Origin: Chondrosia reniformis
Lineage: Eukaryota; Porifera; Demospongiae; Chondrillida; Chondrillidae
Direction of reading: 5' to 3'
DNA: 64,000 nucleotides
Assembly (NCBI GenBank): GCA_947172415.1
Contig: OX359201.1
Location: forward strand, 5,382,501 to 5,446,500
The notes beneath the pieces are model-generated. The model searched no databases and was not told the DNA's origin. It worked only from the letters and a program-made list of their open reading frames with translations. A program made the position numbers and the translations under genes. Below are positions 34,658-46,700 of the stretch, piece after piece (positions within the stretch are counted from its first letter, which is position 1; each line of letters opens with the position of its first letter).

Positions 34658-37600
34658 TCAAGGTTCTTTTGTCTGTTCTAAAGAGCCTACTTCCTGTGTC
34701 TGTTCTAAAGAGCCTACTTCCTGTGCCTGCTCTGAAGAGCCTACTTCCTGTGCCTGCTCTGAAGAGCCTACTTCCTGTGTCTGCTCTGAAGAGCCTACTT
34801 CCTGTGTCTGCTCCAAAGTCTGTTCCAAATCAGGATGGTTGATCATGCTCTGAATTTGAACTTCAACTTTCTCACTACGACTTTGAGCTAGCAACACCAT
34901 TTGCAGGAACTTTGTGCCTGTAGATTGTGTTACAAACACAGAATGTATTCTGATGTCATCTTTGTTTCCATCAGGTGCCATTGAGAAGATCCCACTTCGT
35001 TCATCTTTGCTCTGTGTATTATCTACATGTGCAAAAAGAATCGACAAAGAACACATGAATATTCACTACTGTCACTGTACAACAGCTTATATGAGTTAGA
35101 TGATAGGGATTTCTTCTAACTTAGAATAGAATGAAAGAATTAGTATGAGATCCATGATTTAATAAGTCTAAATGAGGTAACTTTCTTTCCATAATCAGAT
35201 CCTGTTCTTGGCTACTTTAACAGTCTCATAGCTGATCCTCTGGTGTTATAATTATGATTGAAGTCTTGTTTAAATGGTTTAGTCAAATATTTTAACCTCA
35301 AGGGTACTCATCAGAGACTGATTTAAACCAAAACTCTGTATTTTTAGACACTCAAAGAGTTCAAGATCAAAAGATAACTTTGACACAGTTAGAAGGAATC
35401 CTTATTTTATTATATGAGTGATGCATGCAGCTAAATACTCACCAATGATTATAGCTCCCTTGGCCCCTCCCTCTTGGGCGTTCCTCACCTACATATACCA
35501 AACAAGTACTCATTCATCACATGCAAGTAAACAATTAACTGGTAGCTGGTCACACCCACTTTTGTCATGAAGGAACATCCCCCTCTTTGTATCAGAACAA
35601 TGTGCTTTACTATGTCCACTTTGTCAGAGCGTATGCTTTGACACAAGTCAAAAGGATGAGCCACGGCTAGAGGACCTTCCAAAGCAGCCTCGGGGGAAAA
35701 GTCTGGACCGAATTGAGCAGGGCCTGCTAGGACTGGTTCAAAACCATATTCAGTGGGGCTGAGAAGGTTGATTGTTCTAGCAACACGATTACCTAATATA
35801 CATACGTACGTAGATACGTACACACATATACCACATATGCATATTGGGGATTGAATGTGTGTGTCTAAAGAATGCGAGATTGTAAGTTTTGCATGCATTT
35901 GACCTGCATTGATTTGACACTTCAATAATTCCGTATACACTAGTCCATACACCTTAAGAGCTTTATTTCACATTCTTTTAGCCACAATGTTTTATTTATA
36001 CACGAAATTCAGATAAAGTGCAATCAATTATACTCCTATTCAATTCCCCCAATATACGTAGGTACATACATGTATGCTATTCAAACACTATGAGATCGTA
36101 AGAGTATTTTTATATTACATGTGTGCCTATATACCTTCAGTCATATAACAGTGTTTCAGATATACCACATGTAAGTACGTATTTCATCTTTAAATTACAA
36201 TTTTTTTGAAAAGACAAAAAATGTGATGCAATCACCTTTCTTGTTGTTTTCCAAAGTTGAGAAATGTTGCATAATCAGTATTCCATCAGTTTTAAGTTGA
36301 CCAGTCTTGGCCTATTTTTCATAAAAGGATGTGAATGAAAATTCAAACGTATACATTCATAATCACATACGTATATATACTACGTATATACATGATATCT
36401 TCAATTATTGAACGTCAGCAAAACTTATTGAATCAATTACCTGAACATTTCAACCCGGAGGTCTTCATCAGCAAAAAATAACAAACAGGGAGAAAAACCA
36501 CTAGATAATTTCAATAAGTGTTGCTGATACTCAAAAAGTCAAGATAATACTACACCTTACCACTTCATATTAGATACAAACATATCCAATACAGAGGTCT
36601 ATATATACGTGTACGTATATAATGCCATCCATAATTACATACAGTATAATATCAAAATCTAAAGACAAGACAAGATGCATGCTTACCTGTTCTGGATCAA
36701 ACTTTATTATAACTCCTCTTTCATTCTGAGCTTCTATAAAAATTCCCATTTTATGTAGTAAATTCAAATGTGACTCCTTATTAAAGTCTATTCCAGTTGG
36801 AAAGTGGTGAGATAGTGGATTTACACTATCAAGTAAGAGAATAAAATCATAAATAATTCAAATTACAATTACAACATGAATTAAAAATCGACAGAAATGA
36901 TAATAAATTAAACCAAAGTTCAGTTTATATGTAAAACATGTTTAATGAGGAGTACCATACAAAATGTTAGAACACAATTTGATGGAGACAAACAGAGAAA
37001 CAGAAAAACTGAAGGAGGCCAGAATGCTAAGTAAAATAGTTAATGGGACATCCACGTGTGGTTTCCTTGGTAACCGATGCTGTGAGGGAGTACGGACAGG
37101 TCTACGAACAGCAGAGGTAGAGAGGAGTAACATGACGTAAGCAGCACGGTTTGAAAGCTATCAGTCTATAAACCCAAACTATGATTAGGGAGACAACAAT
37201 ACAGCCTTATATTATCTTTGAGATGGTTCATCTTTAGTCGTCTGAGCGTCTAGACACACAGTTTGTTTCTTGAGAATCAACCTTAGGGTTCTGATTCAGT
37301 GACTGATGGTGACTGCTGAAGGTTGTTTCTTTTATAGAGAATTAGACTAAAGATGAACCATCTCAAAGATAACTTTGGCACAGTTTGAAGAAACCCCTAT
37401 CAGCCTTATAATTGTCATGGAAACCATTTTACTATATACTGTGGATGTCCCTTAACTCTCGTACATACAGACATACCCCACATCTATACAGTTACTACAT
37501 ATATTCCCTATTCTTATGACAGGGACTATCCGATTGGACAGCCAAGCAGTAAGCAAAGTGAAGGAAGCTTACATGATTGACAATTCAAGGTGCTTTGTTT

Positions 37601-40600
37601 GAAAAGGAGCAGTCAACTTTTAATGACAGAACACAACTCATCAGTTTGTATGGAGATGACTTGGGTAGAACTCACTCTATCTTTGGTTTAGGCTTCGGCT
37701 GACTGGCAGGCCAGAACCTCGGTGAACTGGTTTGTTTCTTCATCATTCTTTCATACTGGTTCAGTGAAGCCATTCTGTGCTTGAAAGGAGGACATACTAA
37801 TTGAGTTTTCTCTTTATCTTCAACAATATCACCTTCCCTCCTGTCTCCCTGTGAACATAGGCAACAACAAACTGCTTATTGAAGAAATATAGCACAATAA
37901 AGTAGGTCAAGGAGAGAAGAGGAGTAAGGAGGAGAGGAGGTGAGAGGAGGAGAGGGAGGGGAGAGGAGGAGAGGGAGGGGAGGGGAGGAGAGGGAGGGGA
38001 GGGGAGGTGAGGGAGGGGAGGGGAGGTGAGGGAGAGGGAGGGGAGAGGGGGAGAGGAGGAGAGGGAGGGGAGAGGAGGAGAGGGAGGGGAGAGGAGGAGA
38101 GGGAGGGGAGAGGAGGAGAGGGAGGGGAGAGGAGGAGAGGGAGGGGAGAGGAGGAGAGGGAGGGGAGAGGAGGAGAGGGAGGGGAGAGGAGGAGAGGGAG
38201 GGGAGAGGAGGAGAGGGAGGGGAGAGGAGGAGAGGGAGGGGAGAGGAGGAGAGGGAGGGGAGAGGAGGAGAGGGAGGGGAGAGGAGGAGAGGGAGGGGAG
38301 AGGAGGAGAGGGAGGGGAGAGGAGGAGAGGGAGGGGAGAGGAGGAGAGGGAGGGGAGAGGAGGAGAGGGAGGGGAGAGGAGGAGAGGGAGGGGAGAGGAG
38401 GAGAGGGAGGGGAGAGGAGGAGAGGGAGGGGAGAGGAGGAGAGGGAGGGGAGAGGAGGAGAGGGAGGGGAGAGGAGGAGAGGGAGGGGAGAGGAGGAGAG
38501 GGAGGGGAGAGGAGGAGAGGGAGGGGAGAGGAGGAGAGGGAGGGGAGAGGAGGAGAGGGAGGGGAGAGGAGGAGAGGGAGGGTAGAGGAGGAGAGGGAGG
38601 GGAGAGGAGGAGAGGGAGGGGAGAGGAGGAGAGGGAGGGGAGAGGAGGAGAGGGAGGGGAGAGGAGGAGAGAGGAGGAGAGAGAGAGGAGAGAGGGGAGA
38701 CGTTTCACCAATTTTGGACCAGATTTAAATCAAAACTCACATTATCCATGTCTTGAAGGGAGATTGGAATAAGATGGGCCTCAGTGGTAAAGACAAAGTC
38801 ATCTAGATCAAAAGGAAGATGATTTTCTTCAGCAAACAGCAAATACAAGTACTTGAATGTCTCAGCCAACACAAATGAGTCCATCCTAGTGAACACAGAG
38901 AAGAAAATAATAATCATGTCTACAAAGTGGATGCATGAAAACTAACTAAAAACACCATTTTCCTGTATATATGGTGCATACGTTGGCATGCATATGAGGT
39001 CAAGTAAACATATACGTAAATACAATAGACTATATAGAATGTTGTGACTTGGAGCAAGCCTTTAGAGCTTTGCATGAGGATACAGTCAAATTTCTTTTCT
39101 TCTTCCTTCTTCTGTATATATACAGTATGCTTGGAGTGTTGTGCATCAGGAATTCATTTAGGAAATTTTTCAAGGGAGGCAAGATCATGATGCAAGGTAT
39201 TTTGGTGGTGCAGTGGTGTTAAGGCTCAGACAGCCAGACCTTCTTGTTAGAAAAATGTGCATGATATGGGAGAATTTCAAAGGGGGGGAATTCCCTAAAT
39301 TTCTCCCGAATGAAACCCTGTGTATATATGTGCTAGTACCTGTCTTCATGAGCTTTAGTACGCACATCTTTCATGGCTGCAAAACCACATTTAACTCTGG
39401 CATATTTATCAAGACTTTCCACAATAGATTTCCCAATGTCAAGGTAATACGTGTCCCCAGTTGCCTTATATAGAAAGTAGGTGCTCTCAGCAAACTCTGG
39501 TCTTAAAGGATGACTGCCCCATAGGACCCTGATCAGGTCAATGTTGATCGCCTCTGGCAGGAAGTCATGCTTGTGGTTCACATAATAGAGGACATCATGT
39601 ATGCTGGCTGCCACATCTATGTCGCCCCAGAGGACCTGGAGGCCTGGCCAGAAAGCGAGCAAGGAGTCAATTGAGGATTTGCGACTTGAACGAGGTTTGT
39701 GCATGTCACAGTCAATTAGGAAGGGTCCATTTGCGATATACATCATGATGGCATTGTAGTGCTACAAGGATACGAAAACAGGGACTGAATCAGTGTAGAA
39801 TACCTACCTATAAGCAATACTCATTATAATATGGCTTACAGGGCCTAATTTACCTATTCTGGCAAGCCAGACCTTACATTCACTCCATGATAAAAAAGTG
39901 AGATCTGGTCTAATTTATATACTGTATTTGTCCAAATAGAGGCCCAGGCCTCTATTACACACACAGGAAACAAACACCAAGGAACAGTTTATGGTAAATA
40001 CACAAACCTTCTGAAATCTTTCCAAATACACTTCATCTCCCAGTACTATGTAAGATTTGAGACAGTACTCATAGTACGAATCACTCCCAGCTCCAACTCC
40101 ACTATCTGTCAATTAAATGAAACAAAATGTACTAACATTTGAAGCTTTAAATTATGGGAAAGTTACATTTTCATTTTCATATAGTCACTATTGTACTGAG
40201 GCACCTCTTAGTGTGATACGGCTGCTTATTAAGAAGCCTGGTTGAGATATATTAATCAAATAACAGATCTCTGTGAAATACCAGGACTTTACAAACTGAA
40301 TTCACACAATAAATAACATACATGTACATATAAAAATGGAGACTAAACATTAAAAATGAAATTGGCTAAACTGAAAGCATATTGCAGTATGCACTAAACT
40401 GATTATCTCCTTAAAGTGAAGCTTAATTCATTCAATATGGTCAATTCTCTGCCATTACCTCCACAGTTTTCACTGTCTGGCACAGTAATGATATTCATAG
40501 ATGTGGGACTTACCCCTTCTGATCCATTCACCAGTGTTAACGTTGATGATGGTTCCTACCAAGTTATGGTCCTCATTTCTCTTCTCCCATATCACCTCCA

Positions 40601-42454
40601 TCGCTCTGTGGGCCTTCTCCTCGTAGATAGGGTTCCCTGTTAAGCGACTGAGAGCTGCAAACTCCATCAGTAGTGTTCCAGCACAGGCAGTACAAGTGGT
40701 GTCCCAACCAGCCTTCCCTCCATTAGTAAAGTTACCAGTGTTGAGGTTAATCTAGACAAGGGGCAATTAACAATAAATCTTTTTGGCCTGAAGTTGATAA
40801 CACTTCAATTCATCTGACTTTTATGTATACCTACGTGTGTATGTGAACGTGTGTGAGTATGTATATAGTGTGAACATGTGTGAGTATGTATATGTAGTGT
40901 GAACGTGTGTGAGTATGTATATAGTGTGAACGTGTGTGAGTATGTATATGTAGTGTGAACGTGTGTGAGTATGAACATGTGTGAGTATGAATGTGTATTA
41001 GTGTGAATGTGAGCATTGGATTCATTATTAGGAAAAGACCCTTGAATCTTATAAGACAAGGGTACTGTGGTAGATTGTCTGTTCCTACTCCTCACTCTTG
41101 CATAAGGCAGTCCTGTAGTGGTGTTGAAGGCCGGTAGGAGTCTCTGACCAAGCTCATCTGCCTTCCAAACCAGTTCATCCTTGTACCACTTCAATCTTCT
41201 CTCTCCCTGCTCCTTCAGCTTCTGAGCTGCGAAATGGGCTCCCAACAGACCCCTGGAATGAACAGCACAGTCGATCAACACATAAATAACCCAATTCACC
41301 CAGGATACTCACCCAGGATACTCACTCAGGATACTCACCCAGGATACTCACTCAGGATACTCACTCAGGATATTCACTCAGGATACTCACTCAGGAAACT
41401 CACCCAAGTACTCTGATATTGGCTTCAAATACAGAAATTACCAAATCTGCATCAAATGTAACACTCTGGATCACAATCTTTATTGCTGTTACAAAATCAT
41501 CTATTTCTCCCAAAACCTAAATTTAAATATTAAAAATCACTACTGTAGAGCCAATAATATTTCATCCACTATTTGTTTAATTGTTTAAAGTATACCTTAC
41601 AACCAGTTACATGCATACAAAGTGTATATTTCATATAACGACTTGTCATCATGTGTAAAGTAATTAAAATCACCAAGTAGAGCCAAACAATTTCATCAGA
41701 CTGCGTATCAAAGTGTGTATTGAGGGAAATGAGATTAATTCTGTGCATGTAGCAGTCCTTAACAGATCGATACACTCACTGCTAAAGTATCTAAAGAGTC
41801 CACAAGCGTTAATGAATAGTGTCCTAGAGTCTCGTCAATGTCCCCTCTGCTGGTCTCCCTTCCCCTGACGCGACCCCTGCAGCTCAGTGGCATCAGCTCG
41901 TCAGCAGGATAGGCATAGTCCTAAGTGGCATGTTATCAAAGCATGTGATAAGCAAACCACAACTACCTAATTAACAATCATGGAAGAGGGAACACATACG
42001 TAGAATATTATAACCTGGAAATCCAATCTTGTACCATACCAGTAGCTTGACTAATATAGCTGTAGACCAATGAAAGATTTTAAAACTATTTTACTGTTAC
42101 CGTAATACATTATTGCTTTTTACTATATCAATTGAATACTAAAACAATGTATGTCTACATTTTTAAGTCGCTATTTTTATTAATTGCTCCGAAATTGTAC
42201 CTTCTGTCAGTTACACGTATAAGAAGTGTACATTTCATAATGACTTGACTTACCATGTATGAAGTAAATCCATGCCTAAACATTTCTAAAGTCTTGTCCC
42301 TAAAAACGAAAAAATAATGATCATTGGTACTTATTGATAATTGACATCATGGGAATTACCTATAAAATAATTTATCTTCGTTACTCATACCAATCACCTC
42401 TTGAAGGTCTATGATGAAGAAAAGGAATAATATTAGTGGCATTCCTTTCTCCAT
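34658..42454 (-). CDS. EDEM3: EDEM3-like ER degradation-enhancing alpha-mannosidase, GH47 plus PA domain
   Basis: Trims mannose from misfolded glycoproteins in the ER to commit them to ER-associated degradation. Exons on the minus strand: 42454-42360, 42299-42254, 41920-41780, 41516-41404, 41252-41096, 40751-40514, 40105-40008, 39761-39340, 38885-38741, 37848-37676, 36825-36687, 36311-36236, 35792-35560, 35488-35443, 35022-34658; sum 2487 nt, 828 aa. N-terminal signal peptide ([20 protein letters not shown]). GH47 over about residues 30-485: [97 protein letters not shown]. The acidic active-site motifs ([13 protein letters not shown]) are kept. PA domain near residues 590-705 ([39 protein letters not shown]) identifies EDEM3 rather than EDEM1/2. 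The C-terminus is six 9-residue repeats (EQTQEVGSS) ending TKEP, without the KDEL-type signal of vertebrate EDEM3. Confidence 0.93.
34676..34830 (-). repeat. 27-bp coding repeat in EDEM3 last exon
   Basis: Six tandem units encoding LEQTQEVGS / SEQAQEVGS at the very C-terminus. Units are nearly identical at the DNA level, pointing to recent expansion. Confidence 0.85.
35270..35415. mobile_element. Short inverted-repeat element with decayed hammerhead-like core
   Basis: On the minus strand at 35290-35314, CTGATGA, then ACC/GGT pairing around CTTGA, then AAAAT in place of GAAAT. tagacactcaaagagttc and gacacagttagaaggaatcc tie it to the elements at 7190 and 21350. Between EDEM3 exons. Confidence 0.45.
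36405..36540. mobile_element. Hairpin element with hammerhead-like core, copy 2
   Basis: Minus strand 36446-36471 reads CTGATGA, stem GACC/GGTT with a TCCG loop, then GAAAT: the same layout as 7049-7077 with one loop change. Flanks gtcagcaaaacttattgaa and ttcaataagtgttgctgat are imperfect inverted copies. In an EDEM3 intron. Confidence 0.5.
37205..37374. mobile_element. Inverted-repeat element with 25-bp ends, EDEM3 intron
   Basis: Left end ctttgagatggttcatcttt plus agtc, right end gactaaagatgaaccatctc plus aaag are perfect inverted copies. The interior has no ORF. The distal sequence cacagtttgaagaaacccc echoes the family end cacagttagaaggaatcc. Confidence 0.75.
37915..38700. repeat. Purine-only 19-bp minisatellite in an EDEM3 intron
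   Basis: About 40 units of ggaggggagaggaggagag. From about 38050 to 38580 the units are essentially identical; one ggtagagg change marks 38582. One strand is almost pure purine, so triplex or G-quadruplex structure is possible. The long Gly/Arg/Glu and Pro/Leu/Ser ORFs here are frame products of the array, which sits between the EDEM3 exons ending at 38741 and starting at 37848. Confidence 0.95.
39055..39112 (-). repeat. Dispersed repeat family A, copy 7 (fragment, inverted)
   Basis: gagctttgcatgaggataca and following T/C-rich sequence match the family middle. Only a fragment remains. Confidence 0.4.
39147..39321. mobile_element. MITE-like element, CAGGG family, copy 3
   Basis: caggaattcatttaggaaa at the left is the imperfect inverted copy of tttctcccgaatgaaaccct at the right. 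In an EDEM3 intron, ending 20 bases before the exon at 39340. Confidence 0.45.
40840..41015. repeat. Tandem repeat (gtgtgaacgtgtgtgagtat) in an EDEM3 intron
   Basis: Units of 27-35 bases built from gtgtgagtatgtatat and agtgtgaacgt. Confidence 0.85.
41300..41400. repeat. 13-14-bp tandem repeat next to an EDEM3 splice site
   Basis: Units of ggatactcactca / ggatactcaccca run up to the minus-strand donor at 41403, so the real donor (GTGAGT) resembles the repeat unit, giving several decoy donors in tandem. Confidence 0.75.
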
Positions 42455-42559
42455 CTCGAGCGGCCCTTTGTTTTTGGTATTGCGCAACCAACTAAAATGG
42501 CAGCTATTATATAACTCGAATGCCTAAAATTCTGCTATATATTCTGCTATATATACACA
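42455..42559. promoter_or_regulatory. Bidirectional promoter EDEM3 / SRD5A3
   Basis: Only 105 bases separate the two divergent start codons. tatatattctgctatatata lies on the SRD5A3 side. Both products serve ER glycoprotein metabolism, so co-regulation is plausible. Confidence 0.55.
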
Positions 42560-43744
42560 ATGACATTTCTAGACCTCATTTGGATGTTGGTGTTTGTTGG
42601 CGTATCAGGAGTGTTAGTAGCTCAATTCGCAAACAAGTACATTCCTTGGGTGCATAAGCACTTTTTGGGATATGGAAAAACCAGGAACAACTCTACCATA
42701 TTCGGAGATGTGCCAAAAAGGTAATTTCTCTTCTTAAAGGTGCTTGCAGCTAGTGCTATGGTTTACTGTATTCGGGGGGGGGGGGGATGCACTAGATATT
42801 CCATCACGATTTGCATAGTTTCGCTTGCAAGAAACATATAGAGCATCTCGACATTCAATTTTTTTTTATTCCGCTCTCGGTATTTATTTTTTAGTTGGTT
42901 CCTCCATTTCTATGTATGGGCTGTCGTGTGGGACTTTTTCGTACTGTCTCACCTCTTGCTGGTACTCGCCTTCAATACTAACGGAATCGGCTTTGTTGAC
43001 AAGATGCTCTATTTCTTAACAAATACATCTCTTGATCAGCTCAGCTCCGTACCCCTAAGGCAGATGAGAATCGTGGTGTTTGGATGTCTCCTTCTGTTCG
43101 TCCAGTCGCTTAGAAGGACGTATGAGAGCCTGTTTGTAGCAGTGTTCTCAGAGAGGGCAAAGATGCACATCTCTCATTACCTGCTTGCATTTGTTTTCTA
43201 CACTCTAAGATCAGTCACTGCGGCTTCTCTATTAGCAAGCAAAGGTTAGTCAAAGATGGCTGTTCCTATCTGATTGATCAGTAATTATTTTATTTGCTAT
43301 GATATTTGAGAAGGATTACATACTTTTAATTAATAATTGATGAGATTGTTTGTGTCTCTTTGGACATTTTAATGTGCAGGTGATAGTGGTACAAAGGAGG
43401 GCTATTCATGGATATTAATTGGGACCTCTTTGTTTGTTTATGGAAGTTATTGTCAATACAACTCTCACGTCATCTTGGCAAAGTTACGTAGCAACAAAAG
43501 TCAGCGCAATGAGTATAGCATTCCCTACGGTGGATGGTTTACCTATGTCTCCTGTCCGCACTACCTAGCGGAGGTGGTACTCTATGTGGGTGTGTCCATC
43601 GTGCTACAAGGGGCGTGGTCTATACCTATCTTTACATTTTTGTCATTATCAGTTGCAGCTTATAACAATCATCAGTGGTATTTGTCCAAATTAGAGAATT
43701 ACAAAATGCTTAACAGAAAGGCAATCATACCATACTTATACTAA
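42560..43744 (+). CDS. SRD5A3: SRD5A3-like polyprenol reductase
   Basis: Reduces polyprenol toward dolichol, the lipid carrier for N-glycan assembly, in the ER membrane. Exons 42560-42720, 42895-43244, 43380-43744 give 291 aa (human protein about 318). Several membrane segments (LIWMLVFVGVSGVLVA, VLSHLLLVLAF, IVVFGCLLLFV, VVLYVGVSIVL). Family signatures: WFLHFYVWAVVWDF, QSLRRTYESLFVAVFSE, the C-terminal IPYGGWFTYVSCPHYLAEVV and the terminal NRKAIIPYLY. The conserved His-Tyr of the PHYLAE motif is intact. Divergent from EDEM3 and convergent with SPOUT1. Confidence 0.92.
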
Positions 43745-43775
43745 ATTTTGACTGAAGTTTGTTTATTGTAAGTGA

Positions 43776-46700
43776 TTATTCTTTGTATCCTGCACTCCTA
43801 ATATGGCAATCCAAAGCTGAAAGACTTATTAAAATTGCTTCCTGAAAGTACAACAGAAAACTATATATAACTATATGCATGAATAATCTGATACTACATG
43901 TTATGTCTACTCTGTAATAAATTAAAAAGCCCCTAGGGAACTAAGCCTGATGAGAGCTTTGGATGAGGATACAGGAGTTTTCTCTTTCTTCTTTTGCTCC
44001 ACTGGGCCAGAGAGCTGTTTCTGGGAATACCACCCTTCATCAGTGACCTTGGAGGTCTTTCTGGAAGTTCTTTGTCACCTTAGATGATCCTTAGCTCTCA
44101 CAAATTTGGTTATACATATATTTATCCAAAAAATGGGTGCCAGAATGTAAAGTGTTAATAGGTCAAGTCTAAGAAATAGATATATGTCTGTATGTACCTC
44201 GGTACGTATGGTTCTGCTTCCTTGATCAGGACATGTGTTGAGGTACAGGTTAAACAGTTTACTGACATCCCCTTCTGCTAGTGACTCGTCAGACTCCAGA
44301 CTTGCTTCCAAACCTTGCAAGCCCCCAAATACGATCAATAAATGCCTAATTATGCATACAAGTATGCAGGGTAGCAAGGGACTTTCCCTAGTAGAACATC
44401 TCATAAATCAAAACAATGCATGCTTTACAGAGCATTGGCACATAGACATGGCTTTTGAAGGGGGAAGGGAGGAAGGTGAAGCTCATCCAAGCCATTACGA
44501 CGTATACCCTTTCAGAGTAGAGCATTTCTAAGTGTATAATCATGTTGCTTATCCCTTATAAGGATAATTAATTCAGCTTGATCGATTGCACTTCTCAGGA
44601 AATATGAGTAGGTGGGGTGAAATCCAGAGTCAAGTTATTATAAAAGGTAAGATCATTGTTTTTGTGATCTTCAAAAGTGTTCCATTTCAAGCAATTCATA
44701 GAATGAAAGCACAATATGGTTCAGGCCTTTCAAGCTAATGCAGCACTCGCTAGTACGTATACTCAGTAGTATACGTACTACTACTATATGTACATGATAT
44801 AGTAATACAGATACAATGCATACTTGAAAGGAGGCAATTGGGAGACCTCATTGATGGGACTTCCCCTTTCTGATGTACCAACTGTCAAGTCATATCCACT
44901 CTATGGACACATACATCAAGAGATACCAAAATAAAATGGCTGACCAAAGTAAGACACTCTCTCATAGAAGTATTGCATGCATATCAGTATATTTTGAGCA
45001 TTGTAAGATAATTCTTTTCTATACATACCTTATAAGGGCTTTCTGTGAATACTGCTCCAAAGGAGTTTGCTAACCTTACCGTGTATCCCCAGTAGAGCCC
45101 CAACTCTCTTGCTGGTGTGCGTGGTGAAACAACTGCCCCATGGCAGCGCTTGGAACCTGTACCAAACAACAAATATACCATGGCAGCAATTGGAACCTAT
45201 ACCAAACAACAAATATACCATGGCAGCGTTTGAAACCTGTACCAAACAACAACTGCACTCCTCAACAATGAAGGATTTCTAATACAGTGACAGTGTTCAC
45301 TTTGTTAACATTAAAAGTCATATCAACTATCAGTGCAGTGGCAGAGTTAGGGGGAGGGGGGCTCTGGGTGTTGAAGCATCCCTGCTGAGTTTTAGTATTA
45401 TCCATATTTCAAACCTTTGGTAAAATACTAGCCAAACTGTTTCATACCTTTTTCTGTCATAACCTAGCACCCCCCCACCTTAGATCTGCCCCTGCAATGA
45501 TAAAAGATATACAGAAATGACATCACACTGTAATGATATTCATAGGTACCTTCTTTATGCGTTGAATCAATCTTGACAGTCACTCGCACCCCGGGTTTCA
45601 AAGTCTTATCAATGCATACATCCTACACACATGTACACAGCACAGGACAAATATACAAGATAGCAACACCTTATACTGTACAACCAGTTTCTTGTGTTGA
45701 CTAAAGATTTAGCAATTTACCTGTAATGTTTACAATTTATGGTATTTAGTTACCATGGAAATCAATGAATGCCTCGTTTTTTCACTACAAAGAGTGTGAA
45801 TAATACAATCGTTGCAGTGGATTGCATTTTTACCATAAAGAAAGTCTAACTGACAAGTTTATATAAATCTAGTGAAGGTGCCGTATTGCCATATACACTG
45901 AACATTCAGGCATTAGATTACAACAATACTTTCAACCCTCCCCCTCCACATAGTCACATTGTTGGCCTAAATGAGTGTGAATGTTATGTTTATAACTTTC
46001 ATAAAACATTCCTTTTCCTATTTACCCAATCATTGGAACAGTTTAATGATGTGCAATGGAGCAGAAGAATAAAGAGAAGACTCTTGTATCCTCATCCACA
46101 GCTCTAACTTGGTTTAGTTCCCTATAGGCCTCTTTACCATAGAATAGACACAGTATGTAGGGAAATGGTGTTTCTATTATTCATTAGATGTGCAATGACA
46201 TCAATAACAGCTACCTGTTTAGTGCCAACATTTACATAGGATCCTCTTCCCTTCTTTGTATTGGGTGGGCGGTCCAGCACCACTCCTTCTCTATAAGGTG
46301 CCTGATCCTCCTGTCTCATGTGGTGCGGACAGTCCAATGGGTTCAGTAGACCTGCAAACTGCAAATCTTTGTGGATCGGAAACAGCAACTTTCTCAAGTA
46401 CTGAGGCGTCTCTAAGTATTCCAAAATTCTCACTAAAAACAAATTTGGGTTTTGGCTCTTCAAATTTTCCCTATACAAATAAATAACAGTCTGTATGACA
46501 GATTTCCCCCAGGTGTCCATCAACTCACGTCTCCTTGGCAACAGTTTCATCAAACACAACAATTTCATCAACACAGAACACACAGGCGGCCCTGGCAATC
46601 TGAGGGAGTTATCAAAAGAAATTTTAGTCACCATTATTTGTTACTAAAGGGCAGATGTCTCTTTATATACACCTTATTATAGCAGTTTTATAATAGAGAT

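Noticed and set aside
34630-34842. Plus-strand ORF of LKSLLPV repeats
   Set aside because: Antisense of the EDEM3 C-terminal 27-bp coding repeat.
37797-38772. Long ORFs rich in Gly/Arg/Glu (+) and Pro/Leu/Ser (-)
   Set aside because: They are frame translations of the 19-bp purine array in an EDEM3 intron; every frame is open because the unit has no stop.
40805-41025. His/Thr/Ser-rich minus-strand ORFs as an EDEM3 extension
   Set aside because: They read into an intronic tandem repeat; the EDEM3 frame leaves at the GTGAGG donor (41095) and resumes at INLNTGNF.
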